Below are positions 28,422 to 37,044 of a DNA stretch of 64,000 nt, piece by piece; position 1 is the first letter of the stretch; the number at the start of each line of letters is the position of its first letter. Source of the DNA: Serinicoccus kebangsaanensis (GTDB lineage: Bacteria > Actinomycetota > Actinomycetes > Actinomycetales > Dermatophilaceae); assembly GCF_008919445.1 (NCBI RefSeq), contig NZ_VSLG01000008.1, positions 85,611 to 149,610 of the forward strand. The letters are read 5' to 3'. A program made the translations under genes and the position numbers. The notes under the pieces were generated by a model. The model searched no databases, had not been told where the DNA came from, and saw only the letters and a program-made list of their open reading frames with translations.

Positions 28422-30485
28422 ATGCAGACATGGCACCGGGTGGGGGACGTCGACTGGGTGGAGGGCGAGGCCTATGCCTCGCCCGAGGGTGGCGGGGAGC
28501 CCCCTGTCGCTGCCGGGCTGGTGATCGGTCGGGGCTATGCCCACCAGAGCGTCGCCACCCTCGGCGTCGCGGACGCGATCGCCTTCCTGCTGCGCCGTGA
28601 GCTGTCGCGGCCGCTGGAGACCGACCGCGGCACGGTCCAGGTGGAGGCACGGTCCACGGTCGGACTGCTGGAGACGACCGTGTCGATGTTCGGCACCCGG
28701 TCGGCGGTGTCCGGTGCGCTGCAGCGGCTCGTCGCGGTCCTCGACGACCCGATGCTCCTCGAGGTCCCGGAGGGCCAGCTCCCGGCGGGCGACGAGCACC
28801 CCTGGGCCGGGTGGAACAAGGAGCTCGGAGCCTGGTTCGGGTTCGGCCCCGCGAGCCTCTCCGCCCAGGTCAACCCGGCGTGGACCGGTGACGTCGCCGT
28901 GCTGCGCGAGTCGGTGGCGGCAGCCGGCCCGGCCCAGGCCCCTGTCGTCGGCTTCGTCACCGATCCGGAGGTCATCTGCCCGCTGCCCCGCGGCGGCGGG
29001 TCGGAGGCGGTCCCACGCCTGCACTGGAGGGACGTCGGTGGCCATGCGGTCGGCGCGACCTTCGAGAACAACCTGCTCAGCGGCCGGGCCGACCTCGGTG
29101 CCACCGGCCTGACGGCGATCGACCTGCTCGCCAGCACCCTGCACCGCAGCGTCGTCAGCATGACCGGCGCGGCCAAGCAGCTCGCGATCACCGCCTACCC
29201 GGTCGGCGGCAGCCGGCTGGTGACGGTGCGAGCCCTGGCGGCCCCGGGCGAGTACGACCACCAGCGGGCCCGGGCCGCGTCGGGCGAAGCGCTCGCGGCC
29301 TACCCCGAGCTGTCCGAGGAGACGCTCGTGCGCCAGCTCGAGCACACCCGCACGCAGGCGGCACAGCCGCCTGCTCCGTCGGTGCTCGCCCTGCACCGCC
29401 TGCTCACCGGCGAGCGCACCGACGGCGCCGTCCGCGCCGCCGAGGCGGGCGCCCTCACCACCGACACCGTGCGTGCCGCCGTCGGCCGGCTGGCCGGCCA
29501 GCTCCTCGTCGGGACGTCCGGGGCCGAGACGGACCCGGCATACCCTCTGCTGGAGCCCGCGCCCGTGCCGGACCCGGGCGGGCAGGCCACGACCGTCCGC
29601 ACCCGGGTGCCGATCCTCGACGAGCGGCGCGGCGACACGCACCTGGAGCTCGCCGCGACCCCCACCCGGCTGGTGTCCACCCCGCGGCGCCTCACCTGGG
29701 TCAACCAGCTCTTCCCCGAGGTCCCCCGCCGCCGGGGTGAGCCGCTGCCGCAGCCGACCGGACCGGTCGAACCCTCCACCCTCGACCTCACCCGGCTCGC
29801 CGGGAGGTTCGACCAGGGCGAGGCCTACTCGTCCCTGATCGACGAGGAAGGACGGGTCGTCGGCATCCCCTGGACCGCGCTGCGCCGACCGGAGGCCCTG
29901 CGCGCGATCGTGGACGGCGCGACCGGCCCCGGCCAGCGCATGACCATGCCGGCCCAGCCGAACGCCGACGCCCTCGTCACGCAGCGGATCCGCAACCGTC
30001 GCCTCTCCGTGGTGCTCTTCGCCGTGGTGCTCGCCTTCTTCGCCAGCATGTTCTTCTGGCCCGACTCCGGCGCTCCCCGCCAGGAGCCCACGGTCAGCAC
30101 CCTGCCGCTCGGCCAGCAGGTGAGGCTCGGCAACGGCTCCACCATCACGGTCTCAGAGGCGCGCTGGGAGACCGACGAGGCATACCCTCATCCGACGCTG
30201 CTCGCGCAGGTGGAGGCATGCGGGGGCGGGGAGACGGTGCAGCGCGGAGCGGACGGCGACGAGCGGAACTGGATCCCCTCCTCGGACTTCGACCTCGGTG
30301 GGACGGATGCGGTGACCCGGGCCGGTATGCGCCCGGGAGGCACCTACCTGGCCGGGGCGCAGCTGGAGGAGGGTCAGTGCACGTCGGGTCTCATCTCGAT
30401 CGAGGCCGAGGTGGACGCGCCGCCGGACTCCGCGACGGTGCGCTACACCAACTCGCTCGGTGACGACGTGCAGTGGGAGTGGTGA
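28422..30485 (+). CDS. Membrane-anchored protein with a degenerate M16-peptidase-like region
   Basis: A 687-residue protein that I do not recognise with certainty. Residues 1-520 form a large soluble region. Its start (LVIGRGYAHQSVATLGVADAIAFLLRRELSR, then STVGLLETTVSMFG) resembles the opening of M16 (insulinase) domains but lacks the HxxEH zinc motif. One transmembrane helix (LSVVLFAVVLAFFASMFFW) lies near residue 535, followed by a 130-residue extracytoplasmic C-terminal domain with Cys residues (VEACGGGE, EGQCTSG). TAGGTT lies 8 nt before the ATG. The M16 link is tentative. Confidence 0.45.
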   Translation: MQTWHRVGDVDWVEGEAYASPEGGGEPPVAAGLVIGRGYAHQSVATLGVADAIAFLLRRELSRPLETDRGTVQVEARSTVGLLETTVSMFGTRSAVSGALQRLVAVLDDPMLLEVPEGQLPAGDEHPWAGWNKELGAWFGFGPASLSAQVNPAWTGDVAVLRESVAAAGPAQAPVVGFVTDPEVICPLPRGGGSEAVPRLHWRDVGGHAVGATFENNLLSGRADLGATGLTAIDLLASTLHRSVVSMTGAAKQLAITAYPVGGSRLVTVRALAAPGEYDHQRARAASGEALAAYPELSEETLVRQLEHTRTQAAQPPAPSVLALHRLLTGERTDGAVRAAEAGALTTDTVRAAVGRLAGQLLVGTSGAETDPAYPLLEPAPVPDPGGQATTVRTRVPILDERRGDTHLELAATPTRLVSTPRRLTWVNQLFPEVPRRRGEPLPQPTGPVEPSTLDLTRLAGRFDQGEAYSSLIDEEGRVVGIPWTALRRPEALRAIVDGATGPGQRMTMPAQPNADALVTQRIRNRRLSVVLFAVVLAFFASMFFWPDSGAPRQEPTVSTLPLGQQVRLGNGSTITVSEARWETDEAYPHPTLLAQVEACGGGETVQRGADGDERNWIPSSDFDLGGTDAVTRAGMRPGGTYLAGAQLEEGQCTSGLISIEAEVDAPPDSATVRYTNSLGDDVQWEW

Positions 30486-30498
30486 CCCGGCGCCGGCG

Positions 30499-31323
30499 TC
30501 ACGAGCAGTCCACCACCGTGTCCGGGTCCGACGAGGTGTCCAGCCGCTTGCCGTAGGCGTCCCCGCCGGCCTCCCGCACCTCTGCGCAGATGGACTGCCG
30601 AGAGTTACCAGCCGGTCGGAAGACGGCATACACGGGGTCTCCCTGCTCGCTCTGCTGGCGTAGCGACGGACAGGCCAGATCGGTGCGCAGGTAGGACGCG
30701 TCCGGGTGCTCCCGCAGCAGTGCCCCCACGTCGCGGGCGTAGGAGGTGGGGTCGACGGCGGACCCGAGCACGACGATGCCCGAGCCGTCGCACTCCGGTC
30801 GGGTGATGGAGACGCCCACCCCGAGGTCCCCTTCGCCGGCAGACGAGTCGTCCGCGCCGCAGGCACGGAAGTAGGACAGCAGCTCCTGCGGGACGCCGTC
30901 CTCCTCGGCCTCGCTCCGGCACCGGGTGCTGGGCTGCTGGTCGTAGCGCTCCCAGCTGCCTGCCGAGCGACGCACGAACAGGGCGGTGTCCCCCGGTGCC
31001 GGGGTGGAACCGTAGGCCCAGTCCCCCGCGCAGACCTCCACCACGAACTCCTCGCGGTCCACGGCGGGGGCGATGGTCTCCGCGTCGCAAGGTGCTGCCT
31101 CGTCCGAGGCGGCCGGGGCCGACGATGTCGTGGGAGCCGCCTCCTCGCTGGTGGTGGCTTCCGGCGAAGCCTCTTCTCTCGACGGCTCATCGGTCGTGGA
31201 AGCGTCGGTGGGCGGCGAGCTCACCCCGGTGCCGTCCGTGGGTCCCGTCTCCGCGTCGTCGCACCCGGCGAGCAGCAGTCCGCCCGCCAGCGCCAGGGCA
31301 CTCCAGGCAGCACGCATCGTCAT
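30499..31323 (-). CDS. Secreted lipoprotein of unknown function
   Basis: A 274-residue lipoprotein: the signal ends LALAGGLLLAGCDD, then a long Ser/Thr/Glu linker (residues 25-80), then a C-terminal domain with six or more Cys residues (APCDAE, VEVCAGDW, TRCRSE, RACGADD, RPECDGS, LACPSL, SICAEV, VVDCS) that probably form disulphides in pairs. There is no recognised domain. GGAGGAG lies about 5 nt upstream of ATG 31323. It is convergent with the M16-like gene, 13 bp apart. Confidence 0.7.
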   Translation of the reverse strand: MTMRAAWSALALAGGLLLAGCDDAETGPTDGTGVSSPPTDASTTDEPSREEASPEATTSEEAAPTTSSAPAASDEAAPCDAETIAPAVDREEFVVEVCAGDWAYGSTPAPGDTALFVRRSAGSWERYDQQPSTRCRSEAEEDGVPQELLSYFRACGADDSSAGEGDLGVGVSITRPECDGSGIVVLGSAVDPTSYARDVGALLREHPDASYLRTDLACPSLRQQSEQGDPVYAVFRPAGNSRQSICAEVREAGGDAYGKRLDTSSDPDTVVDCS

Positions 31324-31429
31324 CTGCTCCTCCGATCGCCTCCTCCTCCACCCTCTCGCGGATCATCGGCGACCTCTCGGTGGAGCGGCGTGGCCCACCC
31401 GGGACCGCAGGAGACCAGGTCCGAGGGCC

Positions 31430-32107
31430 TCAGTCGGAGCGGGCGTCGTGCACGAGCAGCGCGACCTGCACCCGGTTCGACAGGCCGAGCTTGGCCAGGA
31501 TGCTCGAGACGTGCGCCTTGACCGTCGGGACGCCGAGGTAGAGGTCCCGCGAGATGTCGGCGTTGGAGCCGCCGCCGGCCACCGCCCGGGCGACCTCGAG
31601 CTCGCGCTCGGTGAGCTGCCCCAGCGCGGCCCGGGCCCGTGCCGCCCGGTCGTCCGGGGCGGGGCCTCCGCTGACCTGACGGACCAGCAGCGCCGCCACC
31701 GACGGGGACAGGGCGTGGTCGCCGGAGGCCACCTCGTGCACCGCGGCCACCAGCCGGTCCGGCGGGGTGTCCTTGAGGACGAAGCCGCGCGCGCCGGCCC
31801 GCAGCGCCCCGAGCACCAGGTCGTCGGCGTCGAACGTGGTCAGGACCAGCACCTTGGCCTCCGGCCAGGCGGCCAGCACCTCGCGGGTCGCGGTCAGCCC
31901 GTCCGTCCGCGACATCCGGATGTCCATGAGGAGCACGTCCGGTCGGTGCCTCCCCACCAGCTCGACCGCCTGGTCGCCGTCCTCCCCCTCCGCGACGACG
32001 TCCACGCCGTCGGGGCCACCGAGCAGCATCCGCAGCCCCGCCCGCACCAGCGGGTCGTCGTCGACGAGCACCACGCGGGTGCGGCGCCCCTCGGTCTCCC
32101 CCGTCAT
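31430..32107 (-). CDS. LuxR/NarL-family response regulator
   Basis: A 225-residue regulator. The receiver has VVLVDDDPLVRAGLRMLL, phospho-acceptor Asp in PDVLLMDIRMSRTDGL near residue 60 and Lys in GARGFVLKDTPPDRLV. The C-terminal HTH is [55 protein letters not shown]. Its ATG overlaps the kinase stop by 4 bp. The same frame stays open for a further 2.1 kb antisense to other genes, which is a GC-composition effect. Confidence 0.95.
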   Translation of the reverse strand: MTGETEGRRTRVVLVDDDPLVRAGLRMLLGGPDGVDVVAEGEDGDQAVELVGRHRPDVLLMDIRMSRTDGLTATREVLAAWPEAKVLVLTTFDADDLVLGALRAGARGFVLKDTPPDRLVAAVHEVASGDHALSPSVAALLVRQVSGGPAPDDRAARARAALGQLTERELEVARAVAGGGSNADISRDLYLGVPTVKAHVSSILAKLGLSNRVQVALLVHDARSD

Positions 32108-33417
32108 ACCGTCCCCTGGGTCTGCCACGGGAGCCAGACTCGCACGACGAACTCGCGCTCGACCACACCTGCCTCGAACCGGCCGCCGGCCAGGTGCACC
32201 CGCTCGGCCATGCCGGTGAGGCCCAGCCCGGTGGAGAGCGCGGGGGTCAGGGTCGCCCCGACGGGGTTGCGGACCACGACGTCCAGCCCCTCCCCGTCCG
32301 TGCCGCTGACCTGCACCCTGGCCCCCGACCCGGGGGCGTGCTTGCGGGCGTTGGTCAGGGCCTCCTGCACCACGCGGTAGGCGTGCCTGCCGACCAGGTC
32401 CGGCAGGTGCACCGACCGTGCCCACAGCTCCGGGTCGGCGTCCAGCGCCACGTCCTGACCGCTGCTCGTCGCCTCGGCCACCAGCGAGGGGATGTCGGTC
32501 AGCGTGGGTTGCGGTGACTCCACCGGGCCGGGGTGCTCGTCCTCGGCCCCGTCGTCGGCCCGCAGCACCCCGAGCACGTCCCTCAGCTCCTGGAGGGCCT
32601 GGTGCGCACCGTCCCGGACGACCTCCGCGCTCGCCCGGCGGTCTTCCTCGCTGAGGTCGGGGCGGTGCGCCAGCGCACCGGCGTGCATGGCGACCAGGGA
32701 CAACCGGTGCCCCATCACGTCGTGCATCTCGCGGGCGATCCGGGCCCGCTCGGCCAGCCGCGCCTGGGACACCCGGGCCGCCTGCTCCCGCTGGGCCGTC
32801 TCGGCACGGCTGACCGAGCTCTGCAGCAGCTCCCTGCGCGCACCGACGTTCCACCCCACCAGCGTGGCGATCACCAGGATGAGCACGGTCAGGAGCCCAC
32901 CCGCGAGGACGTACATCCACGGGGCCTGGCCGGAGCGGTAGGCCGGGTCCCCCGCGAAGAGCACCGGTGCGACGAAGGCCTCGTGCCCGACCCCGACGGC
33001 CACGTTCAGCGCCACGACACCGACGAGGGGTGAGACGCGTCGGCGCGTCGCCAGCGACATCACCGCCAGCAGCGTCGCGGGCACCGCCCACACGGAGACG
33101 ATGCACAGCGCCGCGGCCGCCAGGGCCACGCCGAGCGGCCACCGCCGACGCAGGGCGACCAGCACGAGCACCACGTGCCCGACCACGAGGTCGAGCAGGA
33201 GCAGCCGATCGGCGGAGCTCACCGGGGCCGGGTCCTCGCGGCTCCACGTGCTGATGCCCACGACCACCAACCAGAAGAGCGCGCCGAGCAGCCAGACCAG
33301 GCCGAGCCGCCAGGCGTGCTGCCACCGGGTCAGCGGCGGGACCGGCGGCGCCGGCTCGGTGGGCGCCCGGCCGGCCACGAGCGGTGCCTGGTCCGCCGAG
33401 CGCGAGGGTGGGGGCAT
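32104..33417 (-). CDS. Sensor histidine kinase (HisKA_3 type)
   Basis: A 437-residue kinase with about five to six membrane helices in residues 30-185. It has the HisKA_3 dimerisation segment ARIAREMHDVMGHRLSLVAMHAGAL (phospho-His in EMHD) and an ATPase domain with RVVQEALTNARKHAPG and GLGLTGMAERVHLAGG. It is divergent from a two-gene ABC exporter, a frequent arrangement in which the pair controls the exporter in response to membrane stress or antibiotics (inference). TAGGGT 6 nt before the ATG suggests a leaderless start. Confidence 0.93.
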   Translation of the reverse strand: MPPPSRSADQAPLVAGRAPTEPAPPVPPLTRWQHAWRLGLVWLLGALFWLVVVGISTWSREDPAPVSSADRLLLLDLVVGHVVLVLVALRRRWPLGVALAAAALCIVSVWAVPATLLAVMSLATRRRVSPLVGVVALNVAVGVGHEAFVAPVLFAGDPAYRSGQAPWMYVLAGGLLTVLILVIATLVGWNVGARRELLQSSVSRAETAQREQAARVSQARLAERARIAREMHDVMGHRLSLVAMHAGALAHRPDLSEEDRRASAEVVRDGAHQALQELRDVLGVLRADDGAEDEHPGPVESPQPTLTDIPSLVAEATSSGQDVALDADPELWARSVHLPDLVGRHAYRVVQEALTNARKHAPGSGARVQVSGTDGEGLDVVVRNPVGATLTPALSTGLGLTGMAERVHLAGGRFEAGVVEREFVVRVWLPWQTQGTV

Positions 33418-33423
33418 ACCCGC

Positions 33424-33429
33424 ACCCTA
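33424..33429 (-). promoter_or_regulatory. Candidate leaderless -10 element of the sensor kinase operon
   Basis: TAGGGT on the minus strand, 6 nt before ATG 33417. Confidence 0.45.
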
Positions 33430-33580
33430 GGCGTCGACCGCCGAGCCGGACCACGGCCGACCGGCCGACCCCACCCCCTACTTTCGTCGGTCCCACGCCC
33501 GCACGGACCAGACCGACGTCGTCGCACTGACCGACCGGCGACCGATGTGGCGGGCACCCTCGGTACAGCACCGTGGAGAC

Positions 33581-34474
33581 ATGATCCAGATCGAGAACCT
33601 CGCCAAGCGGTACGGCGCCTTCACCGCCGTCGACGACATCACCTTCACGGCGCGGCCCGGCCGCGTCACCGGCTTCCTCGGCCCCAACGGCGCCGGCAAG
33701 TCGACCGCGATGCGGATGATGTGCGGGCTGACCCCCGCCACCTCCGGCACCGCGCACATCCTGGGCCGCCCCTACCGCAGCCTGCCCAACCCCACCACCC
33801 ACGTCGGCGTCATGCTCGACGCCGGTGCCCAGCACGCCGGGCGAACCGGGCGCGAGGTCCTGGGCCTCGCGGCCATCCTCGTGGGTGCCGGCCGCGGGCA
33901 GGTCGACTCGGTGCTGGACCGGATCGGTCTGACCTCGCGCGAGGCGGAGCGCAGGGTGGGCAACTACAGCCTGGGTATGCGCCAGCGCCTCGGTCTGGGG
34001 GCGGCGCTCATCGGCGACCCCAGCGTGCTCATCCTGGACGAGCCGGCCAACGGCCTGGACCCCGGCGGGATCCACTGGATGCGGGAGCTGCTGCGGTCCT
34101 ACGCCCAGGAGGGCGGCACCGTGCTGCTCAGCTCGCACCTGCTGTCCGAGGTGGAGCAGGTCGCCGACGACCTGGTGCTCATCGGCCGCGGCCGGATCGT
34201 GGCGCAGGGCACCAAGGAGGAGCTGCTCAGCAGCGCCGGGGTGGTCGTCGACGCGACCGACCGGGAGGCCCTGCACGCGGCCCTGCACCGGGCCGGCTTC
34301 TCCCCCGTGGCGCGGCCGCGGGGTGGCTTCGCCGCGCAGGCGGGGACCGCTCAGATCGGTGAGCTGGCCCTGGCCGAGGGCCTGGTCATCACCAACCTCA
34401 GCTCCTCCGGCGGCGGCCTGGAGGAGATGTTCCTGACCCTGACCGCCGACGACGCCCGGGAGGTGGCGGCATGA
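33581..34474 (+). CDS. ABC transporter ATP-binding protein
   Basis: A 297-residue ATPase of the DrrA/CcmA type: Walker A GPNGAGKST near 38, signature-like NYSLGMRQRLGLGAALIGD near 135, Walker B VLILDEPANGLDPGG near 158, and SSHLLSEVEQVADDLVLI. The C-terminal about 70 residues form an extra domain typical of antibiotic or lantibiotic self-protection exporters. ATG 33581 is preceded by GGAG. The gene overlaps the permease by 4 bp and is divergent from the HisKA_3/LuxR pair. Confidence 0.94.
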   Translation: MIQIENLAKRYGAFTAVDDITFTARPGRVTGFLGPNGAGKSTAMRMMCGLTPATSGTAHILGRPYRSLPNPTTHVGVMLDAGAQHAGRTGREVLGLAAILVGAGRGQVDSVLDRIGLTSREAERRVGNYSLGMRQRLGLGAALIGDPSVLILDEPANGLDPGGIHWMRELLRSYAQEGGTVLLSSHLLSEVEQVADDLVLIGRGRIVAQGTKEELLSSAGVVVDATDREALHAALHRAGFSPVARPRGGFAAQAGTAQIGELALAEGLVITNLSSSGGGLEEMFLTLTADDAREVAA

Positions 34475-35328
34475 CCACGCAACTCAGCACGACGACCGGA
34501 GCTGCGGACCAGGTGCGGGACACGACGACCCCGACGGACCCGGGTGGCCGGGCACGGGCATACCTCGACGACGCCGACCTGGGTCAGGGCCTGCCCTTCG
34601 CCCGGCTGCTGCGGACCGAGCTGCGCAAGACGGTCGACACGCGGGCCGGTCGGTGGCTGCTGATCGTCATCGTCGCGGTGACCGCCCTGGCGATGGGGCT
34701 GATGATGTGGCTCGGCCGGGAGGACGGCGCCGACTACCCCACCCTGCTGCTGGCCGCGGTGACGCCGCAGGCGGTGCTGCTGCCGGTGCTGGGGATCCTC
34801 ACCGCGGCGTCCGAGTGGAGCCAGCGCACCGCGCTGGTGACCTTCACCCAGGAGCCGCGTCGGCTGCGGGTCATGGCGGCCAAGAGCCTGGCGGCGGTGC
34901 TCCTGGGCCTGGTGGTCGTCGCGGTGACCATCGTGCTCGCCGGGCTCGCGCACGTGGCCTCGGCGGGGCTCGCCGGCGGTGACGTCGACCTGAGCCTGCC
35001 GGGCCACGTCTACGGCGGGGTCGTGGTGCTGCAGCTGATCTACGTGCTCATGGGTGTGGCGTTCGGCGCGATGCTGCTCAACGTGCCCCTCGCCATCGCC
35101 GGCTTCTTCGTGCTGCCGGTCCTGGTCAACATCGTGTCGATGACGGTCGGCTGGGTCAGCGAGCGGGCCGCGTGGATCGACCAGACCATCGCGCAGACCC
35201 CCTTCATGGCCCTCGACGCCGCCCCGACCGGGGAGCAGTGGGCCCAGCTGGGCGTCACCTCCATCTGGTGGGTCGTCGTCCCGATGGCCATCGGCCTCTG
35301 GCGGGTGGCGCGCCGCGAGGTGAAGTAG
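34471..35328 (+). CDS. ABC transporter permease
   Basis: A 285-residue protein with six hydrophobic segments after a soluble N-terminus of about 55 residues. It carries LLIVIVAVTALAMGLMMWLG, LLAAVTPQAVLLPVLGILTAASEWSQRTALVTFTQEP and four further helices. The WSQRT--TF--EP stretch is common in ABC-2 type permeases. It forms the membrane partner of the preceding ATPase. The substrate is unknown. Palindrome copy 3 follows 46 bp after the stop. Confidence 0.88.
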   Translation: MTTQLSTTTGAADQVRDTTTPTDPGGRARAYLDDADLGQGLPFARLLRTELRKTVDTRAGRWLLIVIVAVTALAMGLMMWLGREDGADYPTLLLAAVTPQAVLLPVLGILTAASEWSQRTALVTFTQEPRRLRVMAAKSLAAVLLGLVVVAVTIVLAGLAHVASAGLAGGDVDLSLPGHVYGGVVVLQLIYVLMGVAFGAMLLNVPLAIAGFFVLPVLVNIVSMTVGWVSERAAWIDQTIAQTPFMALDAAPTGEQWAQLGVTSIWWVVVPMAIGLWRVARREVK

Positions 35329-35373
35329 CCCCCGACGCCCGCCACCCGCCCGCCCTCCTCCCGGAGTGACCAC

Positions 35374-35425
35374 GGGATAGCACAACCCTCATCGGGAAGT
35401 TCGCCGATGAGGGTTGTGCTATCCC
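35374..35425. repeat. Dispersed intergenic palindrome, copy 3 (perfect 22-bp stem)
   Basis: Arms 35374-35395 and 35404-35425 with loop GAAGTTCG. The left flank is GGAGTGACCAC and the right flank AACGTTGGTC. It lies between two genes in the same direction (ABC permease and the AbiEi/DUF559-type gene), so it is not restricted to convergent pairs. Confidence 0.9.
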
Positions 35426-35499
35426 AACGTTGGTCGTGGTTCGCGGGGGCTTGTGGACAAGATCTGCGGGCGCTGTGGCCGGGAGGGCAGAGTCACGGT

Positions 35500-36450
35500 A
35501 TGCCGCAGCAGACGCCCGAGATCCCGATCCCGCCCGCCGAGCTCGCCGCGGTCCAGCGCCTGCTGGCCCTCGGGCACGGCGCGGTGACGACGCCGGACCT
35601 GAGCGGGATCGGCATCGGGACGGCCCGGATCGCGCTGCTGCAACGGCACAAGGTCCTGCTGCGCGTCGGGAGGTCCGCCTTCGTCGACCACGAGGCCGAC
35701 GCCCTGGCGTCCCCGCGAGAGCGGCACATCATGCGGGCCACGGCGGTCGCGCGGACCTGGCCGCCCGGCGTCGCCGTCAGCCACCTCAGTGCCGCGTTGG
35801 TGTTGGACCTGCCGCTGCCCGTGGTGCCCGAACGGATCCATGGGTGTCGGATGGGCACCGGCCAGCACCGCAAGAACGACGTCTACACGATCCACACCGG
35901 CTACGTCGGCGCCTCCGCGTCGTGGTGGCACGGCGTCGAGGTCCTCGAGCCGCGCTTCGTGATCATGGGGGTCGCCGAGGAGCTGGGCCGGGACGCCGCC
36001 GTCATGGCGGCCGACGCGGCACTCCACCGCGAGATGGTCACACCGGCCGAGCTCACGGCAGCCTGCGAGGCCAGGCCCAACCATCCCGCTCACGCCGTGC
36101 TGGAGCGGAGCATCGAGCTCGTGGACGCGCGCACGGAGTCGCCCGGCGAGACGCGCACCCGGCTGCTCCTGCTGGGCCTCGGCTTCACCCCCGTCCCCCA
36201 GGTGGTGATCCGCGACGCGCAGGGCGACTTCATCGGACGGGTCGACTTCCTCCTCGCAGGGACCAAGGTGGTGGTGGAGTTCGACGGGATGGCGAAATAT
36301 GGCTCCGCGGAGGACCTCGCCGCCGAGAAGCGCCGCGAGCTGCGGCTGCAACGTGCGGGCTACGTCGTCGTGCGCCTGGTCTGGGCGGACCTGGCCCACC
36401 CGGAGCGGATCCGCCGCCTGCTGCTGGACGCCCTGGCGACCGCAGCCTGA
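35500..36450 (+). CDS. AbiEi-like/DUF559 protein (PD-(D/E)XK nuclease fold)
   Basis: A 316-residue protein. The N-terminal half (winged-helix region, then VSHLSAALVLDLPL and ARTWPPGVA) resembles type IV antitoxin AbiEi-like proteins that are numerous in actinobacteria. The C-terminal 100 residues match the DUF559/Vsr-like nuclease core: TESPGETRTRLLL (Glu), GRVDFLLAGTKVVVEFDGMAKYG (Asp and Glu) and LQRAGYVVVRLVWADL. No AbiEii toxin gene is adjacent. Role unknown. ATG 35500 is preferred because upstream codons would run through palindrome copy 3. Confidence 0.75.
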   Translation: MPQQTPEIPIPPAELAAVQRLLALGHGAVTTPDLSGIGIGTARIALLQRHKVLLRVGRSAFVDHEADALASPRERHIMRATAVARTWPPGVAVSHLSAALVLDLPLPVVPERIHGCRMGTGQHRKNDVYTIHTGYVGASASWWHGVEVLEPRFVIMGVAEELGRDAAVMAADAALHREMVTPAELTAACEARPNHPAHAVLERSIELVDARTESPGETRTRLLLLGLGFTPVPQVVIRDAQGDFIGRVDFLLAGTKVVVEFDGMAKYGSAEDLAAEKRRELRLQRAGYVVVRLVWADLAHPERIRRLLLDALATAA

Positions 36451-36505
36451 GCGAGGACGACCACCGCGCCGGCGACAGGCATACGCCACCAGCGGGAGTG
36501 ACCAC

Positions 36506-36557
36506 GGGGTAGCACAACCCTCATCGGGAAGTTCGCCGATGCAGGTTGTGCTATGCC
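36506..36557. repeat. Dispersed intergenic palindrome, copy 4
   Basis: Arms 36506-36527 and 36536-36557, two mismatches, loop GAAGTTCG, same orientation and flanks as copy 3 (GAGTGACCAC on the left, ACGTTGGTCC on the right). It lies between the convergent DUF559 and hspR genes and probably ends the heat-shock operon. Copies 3 and 4 bracket the AbiEi/DUF559 gene as direct repeats. Confidence 0.9.
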
Positions 36558-36604
36558 GACGTTGGTCCGAGGTGGGGGGCCGGAGTCCCGGGTATGCCCG
36601 GGGC

Positions 36605-37039
36605 TCAGTCGCGCGGCCAGCCCTGGGGGCGCCAGAGGGCCAGGGCGGTGGTGCTGCGGCCGCGGGGCCGCTCGCCCGCCCGGACGGCGACCACCTCTCC
36701 GCCGAGGTCGGCGGCGAAGACCCGGCCGCCCTGGGCGGCCAGGTCCCGGAGCCGCTCGTTGTCCGCGAGCAGCTGCGCGGCCCGGTCGCGGAGGGCCTCG
36801 ACCTGGAGCTCCAGCTCCATGATCCGCTGGATGCCGGCCAGGCTGACCCCCTCGCCGGAGAGCCGCTGCACCTCACGGAGCCGGTCGACGTCGCGGGAGG
36901 AGTAGCGCCGTCCACCGCCGCGGGTGCGGGACGGGGTCACCAGCCCGAGGCGGTCGTACTGCCGCAGGGTCTGCGCGTGCATACCGGCCAGCTCGGCCGC
37001 GACCGAGATCACGTAGACGGGGGTGTCACGGTCGACCAT
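36605..37039 (-). CDS. hspR: Heat-shock repressor HspR
   Basis: A 144-residue MerR-family repressor: VYVISVAAELAGMHAQTLRQYDRLGLVTPSRTRGGGRRYSSRDVDRLREVQRL is the winged-helix DNA-binding domain, followed by the helix GVSLAGIQRIMELELQVEALRDR. With DnaK as co-repressor it binds HAIR boxes; two lie before dnaK and one before clpB in this window. It is the last gene of dnaK-grpE-dnaJ-hspR, 5 bp from dnaJ. Confidence 0.96.
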   Translation of the reverse strand: MVDRDTPVYVISVAAELAGMHAQTLRQYDRLGLVTPSRTRGGGRRYSSRDVDRLREVQRLSGEGVSLAGIQRIMELELQVEALRDRAAQLLADNERLRDLAAQGGRVFAADLGGEVVAVRAGERPRGRSTTALALWRPQGWPRD

Positions 37040-37044
37040 CGCGA

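Noticed and set aside
31430..34288. 952-codon minus-strand frame
   Set aside because: Only its last 225 codons (from ATG 32107) form the LuxR-type regulator. The rest overlaps the sensor kinase in another frame and the ABC ATPase on the other strand.
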